DNA of 64,000 nucleotides, from the NCBI GenBank assembly GCA_023251515.1, contig JAHEYQ010000016.1, positions 1-64,000 on the forward strand. The letters are read 5' to 3'. Both the position numbers and the translations under genes were made by a program. This stretch comes from Bacteroidales bacterium (GTDB lineage: Bacteria; Bacteroidota; Bacteroidia; Bacteroidales; JACABE01). Under the pieces are notes generated by a model. That model did no database searches and was not told the origin of the DNA. It worked only from the letters and a program-made list of their open reading frames with translations. Below, piece by piece: positions 38,542 through 48,500 of the stretch. The stretch's first letter is position 1; every line of letters begins with the position of its first letter.

Positions 38542-40308
38542 ATGATTAATCAGGAAAATTATAGCGAAGTCTTATATATCGATTTAAGTAATAAAAAATT
38601 CTGGATAAAAAACAGAAAAGATTTATTTGATAAATACATTGGCGGAACAGGAGTTGCAACTCAATTACTGCACGAAGAATGTCCAGTAAATACAGATTCA
38701 TTAGGCGCTGATAATCCGATAATTTTTGCGGTTGGGCCTTTTACAGGTGTTTATCCGTTTGCATCAAAAACAATTGCTATGTTTAAATCGCCACATACAG
38801 GCGATTTGGGTGAAAGCCATGCTGGTGGCCGTAGTGCAATTGCCATGAAAATGGCCGGTTACGGTGCAATTGTTATAAAAGGAAAAAGCGATATGCCTAT
38901 TTATCTGGTAATTAAGAAACGAAGAGTTGAATTTCGAAATGCCAATACACTATGGGGAATGAAAAGTGCATTTACAGTTGGTGATGTAATCCGCGCCAAC
39001 GAAAGCGACCCTGGTATGCGAACCATTATGCGAATAGGACTTGCCGGCGAAAAAATGGTTTCTTATGCAGCAGTTGTAACCGAAACTTACCGTCATTTTG
39101 GACGATTAGGTCTGGGTGCTGTTTTTGGAAGCAAAATGCTTAAAGGTCTGATGGTTTCTGGCAAAAAGAATATTGAAGTTGCTAATAAAAAGGAATATAT
39201 AAAAACCTATAAAGAGATATATGATAAAGCTGTAGATTCTCCGGTAATGAAAAAGTATCATGATTTGGGAACAGCCGGTAATATCAAAGCATTGAATATG
39301 TTAGGAGCTTTGCCAACCAACAATCTTCAATCCGCTACATTTGCAAATTCCGAAGAAATTTCGGGTGAACATATAGCCGAAAACTTTTTGGGTCGACGTG
39401 TTGCATGTTCTCATTGCCCAACTGGATGTATTCACCTGGCTGTATTGCGTGAGCCTTACGATGATGAACCTTATTTTTATAAAACCACCATGGTAGGCTA
39501 TGATTATGAACTTATTTATGCATTAGGAAGCATGGTAGGCTTAAGTGATACAGAAGAAATGCTGAAACTGATTGATTTAGTTGAAACTTATTGCCTTGAT
39601 GCAATGTCAACCGGAGTTGTCCTGTCGTGGGCTACTGAAGCTATGCAGAAAAAAATGATTACAACAGAGGAAACTGATAATATCAATATTCAATTTGGCA
39701 ATTTAAAAGCTTACATGGACGTTGTTGACCGCATTATTTCACAACCAAATGATTTTTATAAAGCTTTAGCAAAAGGAGCTGACTTTGCTGCTCGAAAATA
39801 TGGAGGGCTCGACTTTTCCTTAACTTTCGGCAAAAACGAAATGGCTGGTTACCACACCGGAGCTGTTGGTTATCTGGGATTTACAATCGGAGCACGCCAT
39901 AGCCATCTGGATAATGCAGGCTACTCTATCGATCAGAATGAAATGATAAATACAACGCCAACACCAAAAGAAGTTGTAGATAAACTGATTAAAGAAGAAA
40001 GTCTGAGACAGATACTTTCATCTATTACAATTTGCTTTTTTGCTCGTGGCATCTATAATTTAGATGTAATTTCAAAAGCATTGCTAAGTGTAGGTATTGA
40101 AATAACACCCGATGAACTTATGTTGAAAGGCCGGGAAATTCTCAAAGAAAAATACCGTTTTAAAATCAGGGAAGGTTTTGCTTTTGAGAAACTAAATATT
40201 CCACATAGAATTTTTGAATTAAAAGCACCTGCCGGTATGATTGATGAGCAATTTTTTAATGAAGCACTGGCTTATGCAAAAGTACAATTGATTGATTCGA
40301 TATTGTAA
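38542..40308 (+). CDS. Aldehyde:ferredoxin oxidoreductase family tungsto- or molybdoenzyme
   Basis: The 588-residue protein begins with the typical AOR N-terminal domain (YIGGTGVATQLLHEE, FAVGPFTG, AHAGG-like ESHAGGRSAIAMKMAG) and has the cluster-binding CSHCPTGC near residue 289 with the distal Cys in SITICFF. This coordinates a [4Fe-4S] centre beside the bis-pterin W or Mo. The reaction is oxidation of an aldehyde to an acid with ferredoxin, or the reverse. Substrate range is unknown. An AAGGAG ribosome site lies before the ATG. Order ferredoxin-AOR-small membrane protein resembles the YdhY-YdhV arrangement. Confidence 0.9.
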   Translation: MINQENYSEVLYIDLSNKKFWIKNRKDLFDKYIGGTGVATQLLHEECPVNTDSLGADNPIIFAVGPFTGVYPFASKTIAMFKSPHTGDLGESHAGGRSAIAMKMAGYGAIVIKGKSDMPIYLVIKKRRVEFRNANTLWGMKSAFTVGDVIRANESDPGMRTIMRIGLAGEKMVSYAAVVTETYRHFGRLGLGAVFGSKMLKGLMVSGKKNIEVANKKEYIKTYKEIYDKAVDSPVMKKYHDLGTAGNIKALNMLGALPTNNLQSATFANSEEISGEHIAENFLGRRVACSHCPTGCIHLAVLREPYDDEPYFYKTTMVGYDYELIYALGSMVGLSDTEEMLKLIDLVETYCLDAMSTGVVLSWATEAMQKKMITTEETDNINIQFGNLKAYMDVVDRIISQPNDFYKALAKGADFAARKYGGLDFSLTFGKNEMAGYHTGAVGYLGFTIGARHSHLDNAGYSIDQNEMINTTPTPKEVVDKLIKEESLRQILSSITICFFARGIYNLDVISKALLSVGIEITPDELMLKGREILKEKYRFKIREGFAFEKLNIPHRIFELKAPAGMIDEQFFNEALAYAKVQLIDSIL

Positions 40309-40323
40309 TTTATATTGTTTCAA

Positions 40324-40473
40324 ATGTTTAGATCATTAAAAAACTTAGGACTAATTGCTGAGTTTTTCTATGAAAAACACAGTCATCATGCATTTTGGAA
40401 AATTTTTCTTGCTACCGTTTTGGGTGGAACAATATTTTTTGTGTTGTTGTCAATTTTATTTAGCTTATCGTAA
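40324..40473 (+). CDS. Small membrane protein, 49 residues, after AOR
   Basis: ATG at 40324 to TAA at 40471-40473. The product has a basic, aromatic N-terminus (MFRSLKNLGLIAEFFYEKH, then SHHAFWK) and one hydrophobic span (IFLATVLGGTIFFVLLSILF). It begins 16 bp after the AOR stop in the same direction. Its even composition and topology suggest a real small gene that might anchor the ferredoxin-AOR complex (inference). I recognise no family. Confidence 0.6.
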   Translation: MFRSLKNLGLIAEFFYEKHSHHAFWKIFLATVLGGTIFFVLLSILFSLS

Positions 40474-40778
40474 ACCTATTTAATCCAACACATTGATTAT
40501 CAATATAAATATAACGTAATGTTTTTGGCATAAAATCACAAGCAATAAATTATACCAAAGTGATTTATAAATTAGATCATTTCTAATCGGCATTAAACTA
40601 CTTTATTCTGATTAATAAATTATTATAACATTCTGTATATCTATACATTAAAAACTATTTCAATACTTTTTTGAACTGCTATTTTTTTATAATGTAATAT
40701 TATAAGAAAAAAACAAAATACTATAAACAAGATGCATTAATATTTCCTAATTTTGCAGGCTATTTAAATTTAATAAAA
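40474..40778. other. Intergenic region before the T9SS cargo gene
   Basis: About 300 AT-rich bp. Apart from the -7 box at 40748-40755 I see no gene, RNA or repeat. Confidence 0.5.
40748..40755 (+). promoter_or_regulatory. Putative -7 box for the T9SS cargo gene
   Basis: TAATTTTG followed by C matches TAnnTTTG, 23 bp before the ATG at 40779. Confidence 0.45.
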
Positions 40779-42626
40779 ATGAGAAAAATCTCTTTATTTT
40801 TTATAGCTTTATTGCTGATAACAAACATAAAAGCTCAAAATTCAAATCAGGATAATAAAGTAGAAATTATTAAATGTTCTGATTTTCGAGTTACAAAAAC
40901 GCTAAAAGAAATAGCTGAAACCCAGCCAGCTTATCAAAATGTGCTTAAGCAAATCAGAAAAGAATCGGAAGATAAAAAGTACAGATTACCTTATAAAGCA
41001 AAGAAAAATGCAAATGCATTGCCTTTAAAAGAAGATCCTGCTAATCAGAAGACTATGGGAAGCCGCCAATCTCAAACCTTACTCAATTCATGGGAAGGAA
41101 TATTAACATCAAGTTACCCTCCTGATCCATCAGGTGCTGCAGGTCCAAATCATTATGTACAAGCGGTAAATTCTTCATATCAGATATTTTCTAAAACAGG
41201 TAGCAGTATTGCCGGTCCGTTTACATTAGGTTCATTGCTTTTAGGTTCTAATGAAGGTGATCCAATTGTTTTATATGATAAATATGCAGACAGATGGGTT
41301 ATTACTGAGTTTAAATCTGTTGGTTGGACTTCAGGAAAAGTTCTTTTTGCAATTTCTAAAACTAATGACCCTACAGGTCAGTATTATACTTATCAATATA
41401 CTTCGCCACAGTTCCCCGATTATCCAAAATTTTCAATCTGGTCTGATGGTTATTATATGACTTCAAATCAATCTAATCAAAAAATATTTGTGTTTGAAAG
41501 AGATTCAATGTTAGCAGGGGTTTCTACATCAAGAGGTTTTTACAAAACATTTACTCCAGCTACAGACGATGGTTTCTTCTGTCCATTACCAGCTGATGCT
41601 GACGGACAATTGCCTCCAGCCGGAACTCCTTGTCCTATATTTACTTATGAAGATGATGCATGGGGTGGTACTTCAATAGATAGAATCAATATTTACACTA
41701 TGAGTGTAAGCTGGGGAACTACTCCAACTGCAACAATTACATTAGCATCACAATTGCCCACACAAGCTTTTGATGCCTCTTATAATTCTACCTGGCAGGA
41801 TATTGCCCAGCCTGGTACAAATATGAAATTGGACGGCATTGGTGGAGTTTTTACTTTCAGAGCCCAATATCGTCGCTGGACAGGTTATAATACCGTTGTT
41901 TTAAACAAGGGTGTAAAAGTTGATGCCACATCCGGTCAACGCAGTATTCGCTGGTATGAATTGCGTCAGAATACCACTACCGGTGAATGGTCAATTTATC
42001 AACAAAGTACTTTTGCTCCAGATAATTTAAATCGTTGGGTTGGAAGTATTGCTATGGACGATAATGGCTCAATTGGACTGGCTTATTCTGTTTCAGGCTC
42101 ATCCAATGTTTATCCGAGTATTGCTTTTACAGGAAGATTGGCTTCGGATAGTTTAAATACAATGACTTTTGCAGAACAAATTGTTATTAGTGGTAATTCA
42201 TCTCAAACTTCAAATAATCGTTATGGTGATTATTCTCATACTTCTTTGGATCCTGTTGATGGTACTATTTTTTGGCATACCGGCGAATATATTTATGATG
42301 GAGAGCCTGCCACAAGGATTTTCTCTTTTAAATTTCCTGCAAATAATATTGGCGTAAGCGAAACTAATAAAGAATTATCGTTTACAGCATTTAATAATAA
42401 TGGCGAAATTAAACTGAAAATTAATAATTTACCCAATAATCATGAGCTTGTAATAGATTTGTTTGATATCAAAGGTAAATTAATTGAAGGCAAAAAGCTT
42501 TATCCAACTGCAAATAGTTTAGAAACTTCATTCAATAGTTTTAGTTTGTCAAAAGGTACATATCTGATTAGAATTGGAAATATAAATTCTAATTTTCAGA
42601 AAGTTACAAAAATTTTGATCGATTAA
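40779..42626 (+). CDS. T9SS-exported protein, probable beta-propeller
   Basis: The 615-residue protein has a signal peptide ending NIKAQ (about residue 20), a conserved body (SYPPDPSGAAGPNHYVQAVN, YDKYADRWVITEF, DDNGSIGLAYSVSG, GDYSHTSLDP) that looks like propeller blades, and a type-A T9SS sorting domain at the end (NHELVIDLFDIKGKLIEG, LSKGTYLIRIG, KVTKILID). Related body sequences occur in secreted proteins of unknown role; no hydrolase motif is visible. The gene stands alone with its own -7 box and a terminator. Confidence 0.85.
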   Translation: MRKISLFFIALLLITNIKAQNSNQDNKVEIIKCSDFRVTKTLKEIAETQPAYQNVLKQIRKESEDKKYRLPYKAKKNANALPLKEDPANQKTMGSRQSQTLLNSWEGILTSSYPPDPSGAAGPNHYVQAVNSSYQIFSKTGSSIAGPFTLGSLLLGSNEGDPIVLYDKYADRWVITEFKSVGWTSGKVLFAISKTNDPTGQYYTYQYTSPQFPDYPKFSIWSDGYYMTSNQSNQKIFVFERDSMLAGVSTSRGFYKTFTPATDDGFFCPLPADADGQLPPAGTPCPIFTYEDDAWGGTSIDRINIYTMSVSWGTTPTATITLASQLPTQAFDASYNSTWQDIAQPGTNMKLDGIGGVFTFRAQYRRWTGYNTVVLNKGVKVDATSGQRSIRWYELRQNTTTGEWSIYQQSTFAPDNLNRWVGSIAMDDNGSIGLAYSVSGSSNVYPSIAFTGRLASDSLNTMTFAEQIVISGNSSQTSNNRYGDYSHTSLDPVDGTIFWHTGEYIYDGEPATRIFSFKFPANNIGVSETNKELSFTAFNNNGEIKLKINNLPNNHELVIDLFDIKGKLIEGKKLYPTANSLETSFNSFSLSKGTYLIRIGNINSNFQKVTKILID

Positions 42627-42675
42627 TATCTACAATAAATAAAACAAAAATCAAAGTCTGACTAAAAATCAGGCA

Positions 42676-42710
42676 AAACCTAACAGGCTTTCGGAAACCC
42701 TGTTAGGTTT
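42676..42710 (+). terminator. Intrinsic terminator after the T9SS cargo gene
   Basis: AAACCTAACAGG (42676-42687) and CCTGTTAGGTTT (42699-42710) form a perfect 12-bp stem followed by ATTTTT. Confidence 0.85.
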
Positions 42711-42751
42711 ATTTTTAAAAGTGAAATTAGTCAAAATAACAAAATTTACGA

Positions 42752-43096
42752 ATGAAAAAATTATTTTTTTTTATAATGATTGCCGTTTTGCTTTCGTGCA
42801 AAACATCGGAAAAACAAGCTAAAACTGAAAACTCAGCCAATGTTTCTACTGCAAAATTTCAGGGTATTGTGTCGCATAAATACCAAAAAGAAGGTTGCAA
42901 AACAATTATTGTTGTTGGAAATATTAAAGAATCTAAGCAATTGATTTTGATACCGGTAAAAGGTTTTGATGAAAAGTTCGACAAAGACAATTTAAAAATC
43001 AAATTTGATTATTTGCCTTTAAGAATCAAAAATCCAGAAGGTTGTAACTTAGGTATTCCTGCTATAATCAGTAATATTTCATATGTTTATTTTTAA
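42752..43096 (+). CDS. Small lipoprotein of unknown function
   Basis: The 114-residue product has a lipoprotein signal (MKKLFFFIMIAVLLSC; lipidated Cys16) followed by a Lys-rich linker and a compact domain with two further Cys (EGCKTI and EGCNLG) that might pair. It has no TM segment beyond the signal. I do not recognise a family. It stands alone; a dispersed repeat follows it directly at 43093. Confidence 0.75.
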   Translation: MKKLFFFIMIAVLLSCKTSEKQAKTENSANVSTAKFQGIVSHKYQKEGCKTIIVVGNIKESKQLILIPVKGFDEKFDKDNLKIKFDYLPLRIKNPEGCNLGIPAIISNISYVYF

Positions 43097-43168
43097 TTAT
43101 TTATTTGTACATATGGAACTCGCCATACAAACTTTCATGTGTGTGAATATTTTCTCATGGCTCGTTTC
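43093..43168 (-). repeat. Dispersed repeat, copy B
   Basis: The reverse complement of this 76-bp stretch closely matches 19765-19842, with identical blocks such as ATGGCGAGTTCCATATG and AAAATATTCACACACA and a diverged middle. It overlaps the last codons of the lipoprotein gene's stop region and lies between two convergent genes. Confidence 0.75.
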
Positions 43169-43184
43169 AGCTGATTAAAATCAA

Positions 43185-44477
43185 TTATTCGTTATCAGAG
43201 AGTTTTATAATTAAAAGTTTGTCAACCCTGTTTCTATCCATATCCATGATTTCGAATTTCATATCTTTATAAATAAAAGTATCTCCTTCTTTAGGGATAC
43301 TTTCCAAAAAGTGCAATGCTAAACCTCCGAGAGTTGTAAATCCCGAATTTTCAATATCTTCATAAGAATATATTTTCATTTCATCCATAAAATCGTCAAT
43401 CAACATGCTGCCATCAACCAGATAAGAGCCATCCTGACGCAAAACAATCGGATTTTCTTCCACTTCATTTTCTTCGAGTATATCGCCAAAAATACTTTCA
43501 GTTAAATCGTGCAAAGTAATAATACCTTCAATGCTACCATATTCGTTTACTACAATGCAGAAATTGCTTTTTTGTGATTTTATAACTTCAAGTATTTGAT
43601 TGGCTCCCAGATTTTCGGGGATATAAACCGGATTTTGAGCGATGGTTTGCAAATCAAATTTTTCATCTGAAAATATCAAAAGAATAATATCTTTTACGGA
43701 AACGATACCCAATATTTCATCAATATTATCGTTGCAAAGCAAGTATTTGCTGTAATGATTTTCTTTGATTTTGTTTAAAACCTCCTCTTTACCGTCATTA
43801 ATATCAATATAAGCCACTTCTGTACGATGAACCATCAGTTCAGATGCTTTTTTGTCAGTAAATTTAAAAACATCTTTAATCATTTCGGTTTCTTCTTTAT
43901 CTAAAATACCTTGCTCAGAACTCTGATTCAGAATAAATTTCAGTTCTTCTTCAGTAATAGGTCTGTTTTCACCAGTTTTTAAGCCCAGAACCTTATTAAT
44001 TAGTTTTGTAGAAAAGCTAAGCAGGAAAACAAAAGGAAAAGTTATTTTAGTAAGAACTTGCATAAAAACAACAAGGTTTACCGAAATTTTTTCGGGATGA
44101 TTCAAAGCCAAAGATTTAGGTACAAGTTCGCCGATAATTAATGAAAAATAGGTAATTATGGAAATTACGGTAGCAAAAGCAAATTGGTGAGCATAATTAG
44201 AAAACAGAGAAATGCCTTCGAAAAAAGGAGTAATGTCATCGGCAAGCGTAACTCCTCCATAAGCACCTGATATTATGCTTATTAAAGTGATTCCGATTTG
44301 GATGGTCGAAAATATTTTTTCAGGCTCGTCTAATTGATTCAAAACCAGTTTGGCATTTTTATTGCCTTTGTAAGCCATCGTTTCGAGTCTGGCTTTGCTT
44401 GATGAAACCAATGCAATTTCATACATCGAGAATAATCCATTGATTATCAACAAAAAGAAAATAATTAAAATTTCCAT
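43185..44477 (-). CDS. CNNM/CorC-type membrane protein with CBS domains
   Basis: The 430-residue protein has an N-terminal DUF21 membrane domain with four hydrophobic spans (about 1-190), a CBS pair (about 205-325; MVHRTEVAYIDIND, YGSIEGIITLHDL) and a C-terminal CorC_HlyC domain (about 340-425; GFTTLGGLALHFL). Family members act in Mg2+/Co2+ efflux or Na+-coupled Mg2+ transport; the old name haemolysin is misleading. EIALVSSSKARLE near the start is the DUF21 signature. It has no operon partner. Confidence 0.9.
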   Translation of the reverse strand: MEILIIFFLLIINGLFSMYEIALVSSSKARLETMAYKGNKNAKLVLNQLDEPEKIFSTIQIGITLISIISGAYGGVTLADDITPFFEGISLFSNYAHQFAFATVISIITYFSLIIGELVPKSLALNHPEKISVNLVVFMQVLTKITFPFVFLLSFSTKLINKVLGLKTGENRPITEEELKFILNQSSEQGILDKEETEMIKDVFKFTDKKASELMVHRTEVAYIDINDGKEEVLNKIKENHYSKYLLCNDNIDEILGIVSVKDIILLIFSDEKFDLQTIAQNPVYIPENLGANQILEVIKSQKSNFCIVVNEYGSIEGIITLHDLTESIFGDILEENEVEENPIVLRQDGSYLVDGSMLIDDFMDEMKIYSYEDIENSGFTTLGGLALHFLESIPKEGDTFIYKDMKFEIMDMDRNRVDKLLIIKLSDNE

Positions 44478-44563
44478 TATTTTGTAAAAAATTTTTTTGT
44501 AAAATTAATGAAATTTTCAGAGCAAGACTCAAAAAAATGAAGGTAATAAAAATAAAGATTTCA

Positions 44564-44571
44564 TATCTTTG
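44564..44571 (+). promoter_or_regulatory. -7 box for tRNA-Arg(CCG)
   Basis: TATCTTTG followed by C lies 10 bp before the tRNA 5' end. The same box stands 11 bp before the tRNA-Arg(CCT) cluster at 53727-53734, which supports both. Confidence 0.6.
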
Positions 44572-44581
44572 CACAGCAATT

Positions 44582-44655
44582 GGCTCCGTAGTTCAATTGG
44601 ATAGAATGTCAGATTCCGGTTCTGATGGTTGGGGGTTCGAATCCCTTCGGAGTCA
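44582..44655 (+). tRNA. tRNA-Arg, anticodon CCG
   Basis: The 74-nt cloverleaf folds well: acceptor GGCTCCG/CGGAGTC with one G-U pair, D arm GTTC/GAAT, anticodon stem TCAGA/TCTGA with loop TTCCGGT (anticodon CCG, reading CGG), T arm GGGGG/CCCTT with loop TTCGAAT, discriminator A. CCA is not encoded. Confidence 0.95.
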
Positions 44656-44777
44656 CTTTTAAATAATTAAATATCTGTAATCGAACGATTTACAGCAAAC
44701 AAAATTCAATTGAATTAAAATTATTATCACCTTAACTTAAAATTCATGAAAAAATCTTAATATTGCACAAAAAAATT

Positions 44778-45383
44778 ATGTCAAAACAAAGTTGGAAACC
44801 TGGAACCTTGGTTTATCCTTTGCCTGCAATAATGGTAAGTTGCGGTAGTACCGAAGAAGATTTCAATATAATTACAATAAGCTGGACTGGAACTATTTGC
44901 ACCAACCCCCCAATGTGTTATATTTCTGTTCGTCCCGAAAGGCATTCTTATCAGATTATCAAAAAAAATATGGAATTTGTTATCAATATTACAACCGAAA
45001 AACTAGCATTTGCAACGGATTGGTGTGGGGTAAAATCGGGCAAAGATTACAACAAATTCAAAGAAATGAAATTAACACCCGAAAAAGCTCAGATTGTGAA
45101 GGCTCCACTTATTGCCGAATCGCCTATAAGTATTGAATGTGTGGTAAAAGAAATTAAACAACTAGGGTCACACGATATGTTTATTGCCGAAGTTGTTGCT
45201 GTTAATGTTGATGAAAAATATATTGATCCGGTAACACAAACCTTTGATTTGTCGAAAGCAAAGCCAATTGCTTATTCGCATGGAAAATACTTTTGTTTGG
45301 GAGATTTTATTGGTGGTTTCGGCTTTTCGGTGATGAAACCAAAAACCAAAAAGAAAAAGATGACTGCACCTAAAAACAAATAA
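44778..45383 (+). CDS. Flavin reductase-like FMN-binding protein
   Basis: Starting at ATG 44778 the protein has 201 residues. It belongs to the flavin reductase/split-barrel FMN family: ITISWTGTICTNPPMCYISVRPERHSY-type core (shortened here to TNPPMCYISVRPERHS), EFVINI, GVKSGKDYNKF and SHGKYFCLGDFIGGFGFS. Bacteroidota and archaeal members bind FMN and reduce flavins or ferric compounds, but the physiological acceptor is unknown. A Lys-rich tail ends the protein. It lies about 120 bp after tRNA-Arg(CCG). Confidence 0.88.
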   Translation: MSKQSWKPGTLVYPLPAIMVSCGSTEEDFNIITISWTGTICTNPPMCYISVRPERHSYQIIKKNMEFVINITTEKLAFATDWCGVKSGKDYNKFKEMKLTPEKAQIVKAPLIAESPISIECVVKEIKQLGSHDMFIAEVVAVNVDEKYIDPVTQTFDLSKAKPIAYSHGKYFCLGDFIGGFGFSVMKPKTKKKKMTAPKNK

Positions 45384-45545
45384 TGCAATCATTAAATTCA
45401 AATAGTAAAACCTTGTTAAAGTTGAGTTAATTAGCATTTTGCATCATTTTATTAAGTATTTTTGAAAAATATTGGATTAAAACCCAACATACTGTTTTTT
45501 TATACGTCATTAAGAACATAAAAAAATCAATTAAACTTAACAATA

Positions 45546-48500
45546 ATGATAAAAAAATTACTTTTAGCTAATTTTCTGATTTTAGTTATTTTAGCCAATA
45601 ATTTAAATGCTCAGAAATTTTTTAATGGCAAAAATGCAAAAAGATTTATTGATGCAACTGAATCGATTAAAATAAATGATAAAACCAATTCGCTTACTTA
45701 TATCAAATTCCTAAAAAACAAAGAATTAGATTTCATAAATTTAAACAATTTCATACAAAGCATTTATCAAAATCAGGATATTTCATACAAATTAGTTAAT
45801 CAAACTAACGATCAGTTAGGAAATACTCATTACAGATATTTATTGACTTATAAAAATATTGCTTTACAAAACGCAATGTTTATAGTGCATGTAAATAATC
45901 AGAAAATTTATTCAGCAAATGGGAATTTACCATCAAAAATTATTATTGAAAATGAAGTAATTATTTCAAAAGAAACTGCACTTCAGCAAGCATTAAAATC
46001 AATATCAGCAAAACGATACAAATGGGAAATGCCAGAAGAAGAAAACCTTCTAAAGAAAGAAAACAATAATCCTGAAGCAACCTATTATCCTAAAGCTGAT
46101 TTGGTTTTGTATCAGAAGCCCAACGAAACCAAATATAATTATACTTATGTTTTCGATATTTATGCCGACAAACCTTTAAAAAGAGCTGATTTATATATAG
46201 ATGCTTCAAACGGAAATTTAGTTTTCGAAAACAACAAAATTCATCAAGCCGATTCAAACGGTACAGCAATTACAAAATTCAGTGGAAATCAACCAATTGT
46301 TTCTAATTTTACAGGAAGTCAGTTTACATTAAGAGAAACATCAAGAGGTTTAGGCATAGAAACATACAATATGCAAACCACAACTAATTATGGAGGTGCA
46401 GTTGATTTTACCGATGCTGATAATATGTGGAACAATGTAAATGCTCAAAAAGACGAAGTGGCAACCGACGCCCACTGGGCCGCGGAAAAAACATGGGACT
46501 TTTATTGGTATAAATTTAAACGAAACAGTATTGATGGACAAGGATTTAAACTCAAAAGTTATGTACATTACGATGTAAACTACGCCAATGCTTTTTGGGA
46601 TGGACAACGCATGACTTTCGGTGATGGAAATGCATCTTGGCAACCTCTCGTTGCTTTGGATATTTCAGGTCACGAAATTACACACGGACTTACATCATTC
46701 ACAGCCAACCTGGACTATGCTTATGAATCAGGTGCTTTAAACGAAGCATACAGTGATATTTTGGGAACGGCCATTGAATTTTATGCAAAGCCATCACAGG
46801 CAAATTGGTTAATTGGCGAAAATATTGGAACCCCAATTCGTTCAATGTCTAATCCAAATTTATATAGCCAACCCGACACATATCATGGAACAAGCTGGTA
46901 TTCTGGAAGTCAGGATAATGGAGGCGTTCACACCAACTCCGGTGTTCTTAACTATTGGTTTTATTTACTTTCAGTGGGTGGTAGTGGCACCAACGATATT
47001 GGCAGCTCGTTTAATATCACAGGCATATCAGTTGACTCAGCCGCAGCAATAGCTTTCAGAACTCTTACGATTTATCTTACAAATACATCCCAATACGCTG
47101 ATGCTCGCTTTTATTCAATTCAATCTGCAATTGATTTGTTTGGGCCTTGTAGTCAGCAAGTACAAAGCACAACAAATGCTTTTTATGCAGTTGGCATTGG
47201 TACTCCTTACGTTGCTGGTGTTCAGAGTAATTTTACTTCTGAAAATGCTGTTTTTTGTCAAGCTCCGGCAACTGTAAATTTTGTAAATCAGAGCAATAAT
47301 GCCAATAATTTTGTTTGGGATTTCGGTGATGGATTTTATAGCAATTTGTTTAATCCAAGTCATACTTACGATAATTTGGGAACATATACTGTAAAATTAG
47401 TTTCAAATGGTGGATACTGTGGAATTGACTCAAATATTAAAGTTCAATATGTCAGCATTTTAACAAGCAATCCATGTATTATTAATATGCCCATAACCGG
47501 AACTAACTCAATGACTGCCTGCACAGGAACTATATATGATAATGGGGGTAGCAGCAATTATTCTGATAATTCTATTTCAACCACATTTATAAAAGCCAAC
47601 GGAGCTTCCAGTATTACATTAAATTTTTCATCATTCTCACTCGAAAATGGGTATGACTATTTATACATTTACGATGGTCCAACAACATCATCCTCATTAA
47701 TAGGCACATATACAGGTAACAATCTGCCAAATGGAGGTTCAATTACATCTACAACAAATAGAATTACACTTAAAATGACATCAGATGAAGGAACAAATGC
47801 CGCTGGTTTTGTTGCTTCGTGGCAATGCAACATGCCGGTTACACCTCCTGTTTGCAATTTTATGGTCTCTGATTCTGCCAGTTGTGTTGGTGAAATAATA
47901 TTTACAGATAAATCATTAAATGGTCCGCTGAACTGGTTTTGGGATTTTGGCGATGGCAATACTTCAAACCTTCAGGATCCTACACATTTATACCAAAGCA
48001 ATGGCACATACAGTGTAAAACTAAAAGCAAACAATGCTATTGGCGGAGATTCCATTTTAAAAACTAATTACATTATTGTAAACAAACCATTAGATCCGGT
48101 TAAACCCAATGATACAGCAAATTGTGGCCCTGCATCCTTTACTTTTCAAGCTAACGGAAATGGTATAAAATGGTATGATCAATTGAATGCCAGCCTGCCA
48201 TTCGATACAGGAAATATTATTACAACAGCTGTAATAAATGCTTCAACAACCATTTATGTTGAAAGAGAAGTTCAAGGTGGCTCTGATTTCGGAGGGAAAA
48301 CCGATAACTCAGGTGGTGGCAGTTATTTTAACAATACCAATCAACATTTTCTGCAATTTAATTGCAATCAGCCTACTCTACTTAAAAGCGTAAAAGTTTA
48401 TGCTGCATCAGCAGGTAACCGTACAATAACACTACAGGATCTACAAGGCAATATTTTGGCTAGCAAAACAGTAAATATTCCTACAGGTTCCAGTCGTGTT

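Noticed and set aside
45168..45437. 89-codon minus-strand ORF over the flavin reductase end
   Set aside because: Antisense to a well-supported gene, with no motif of its own.
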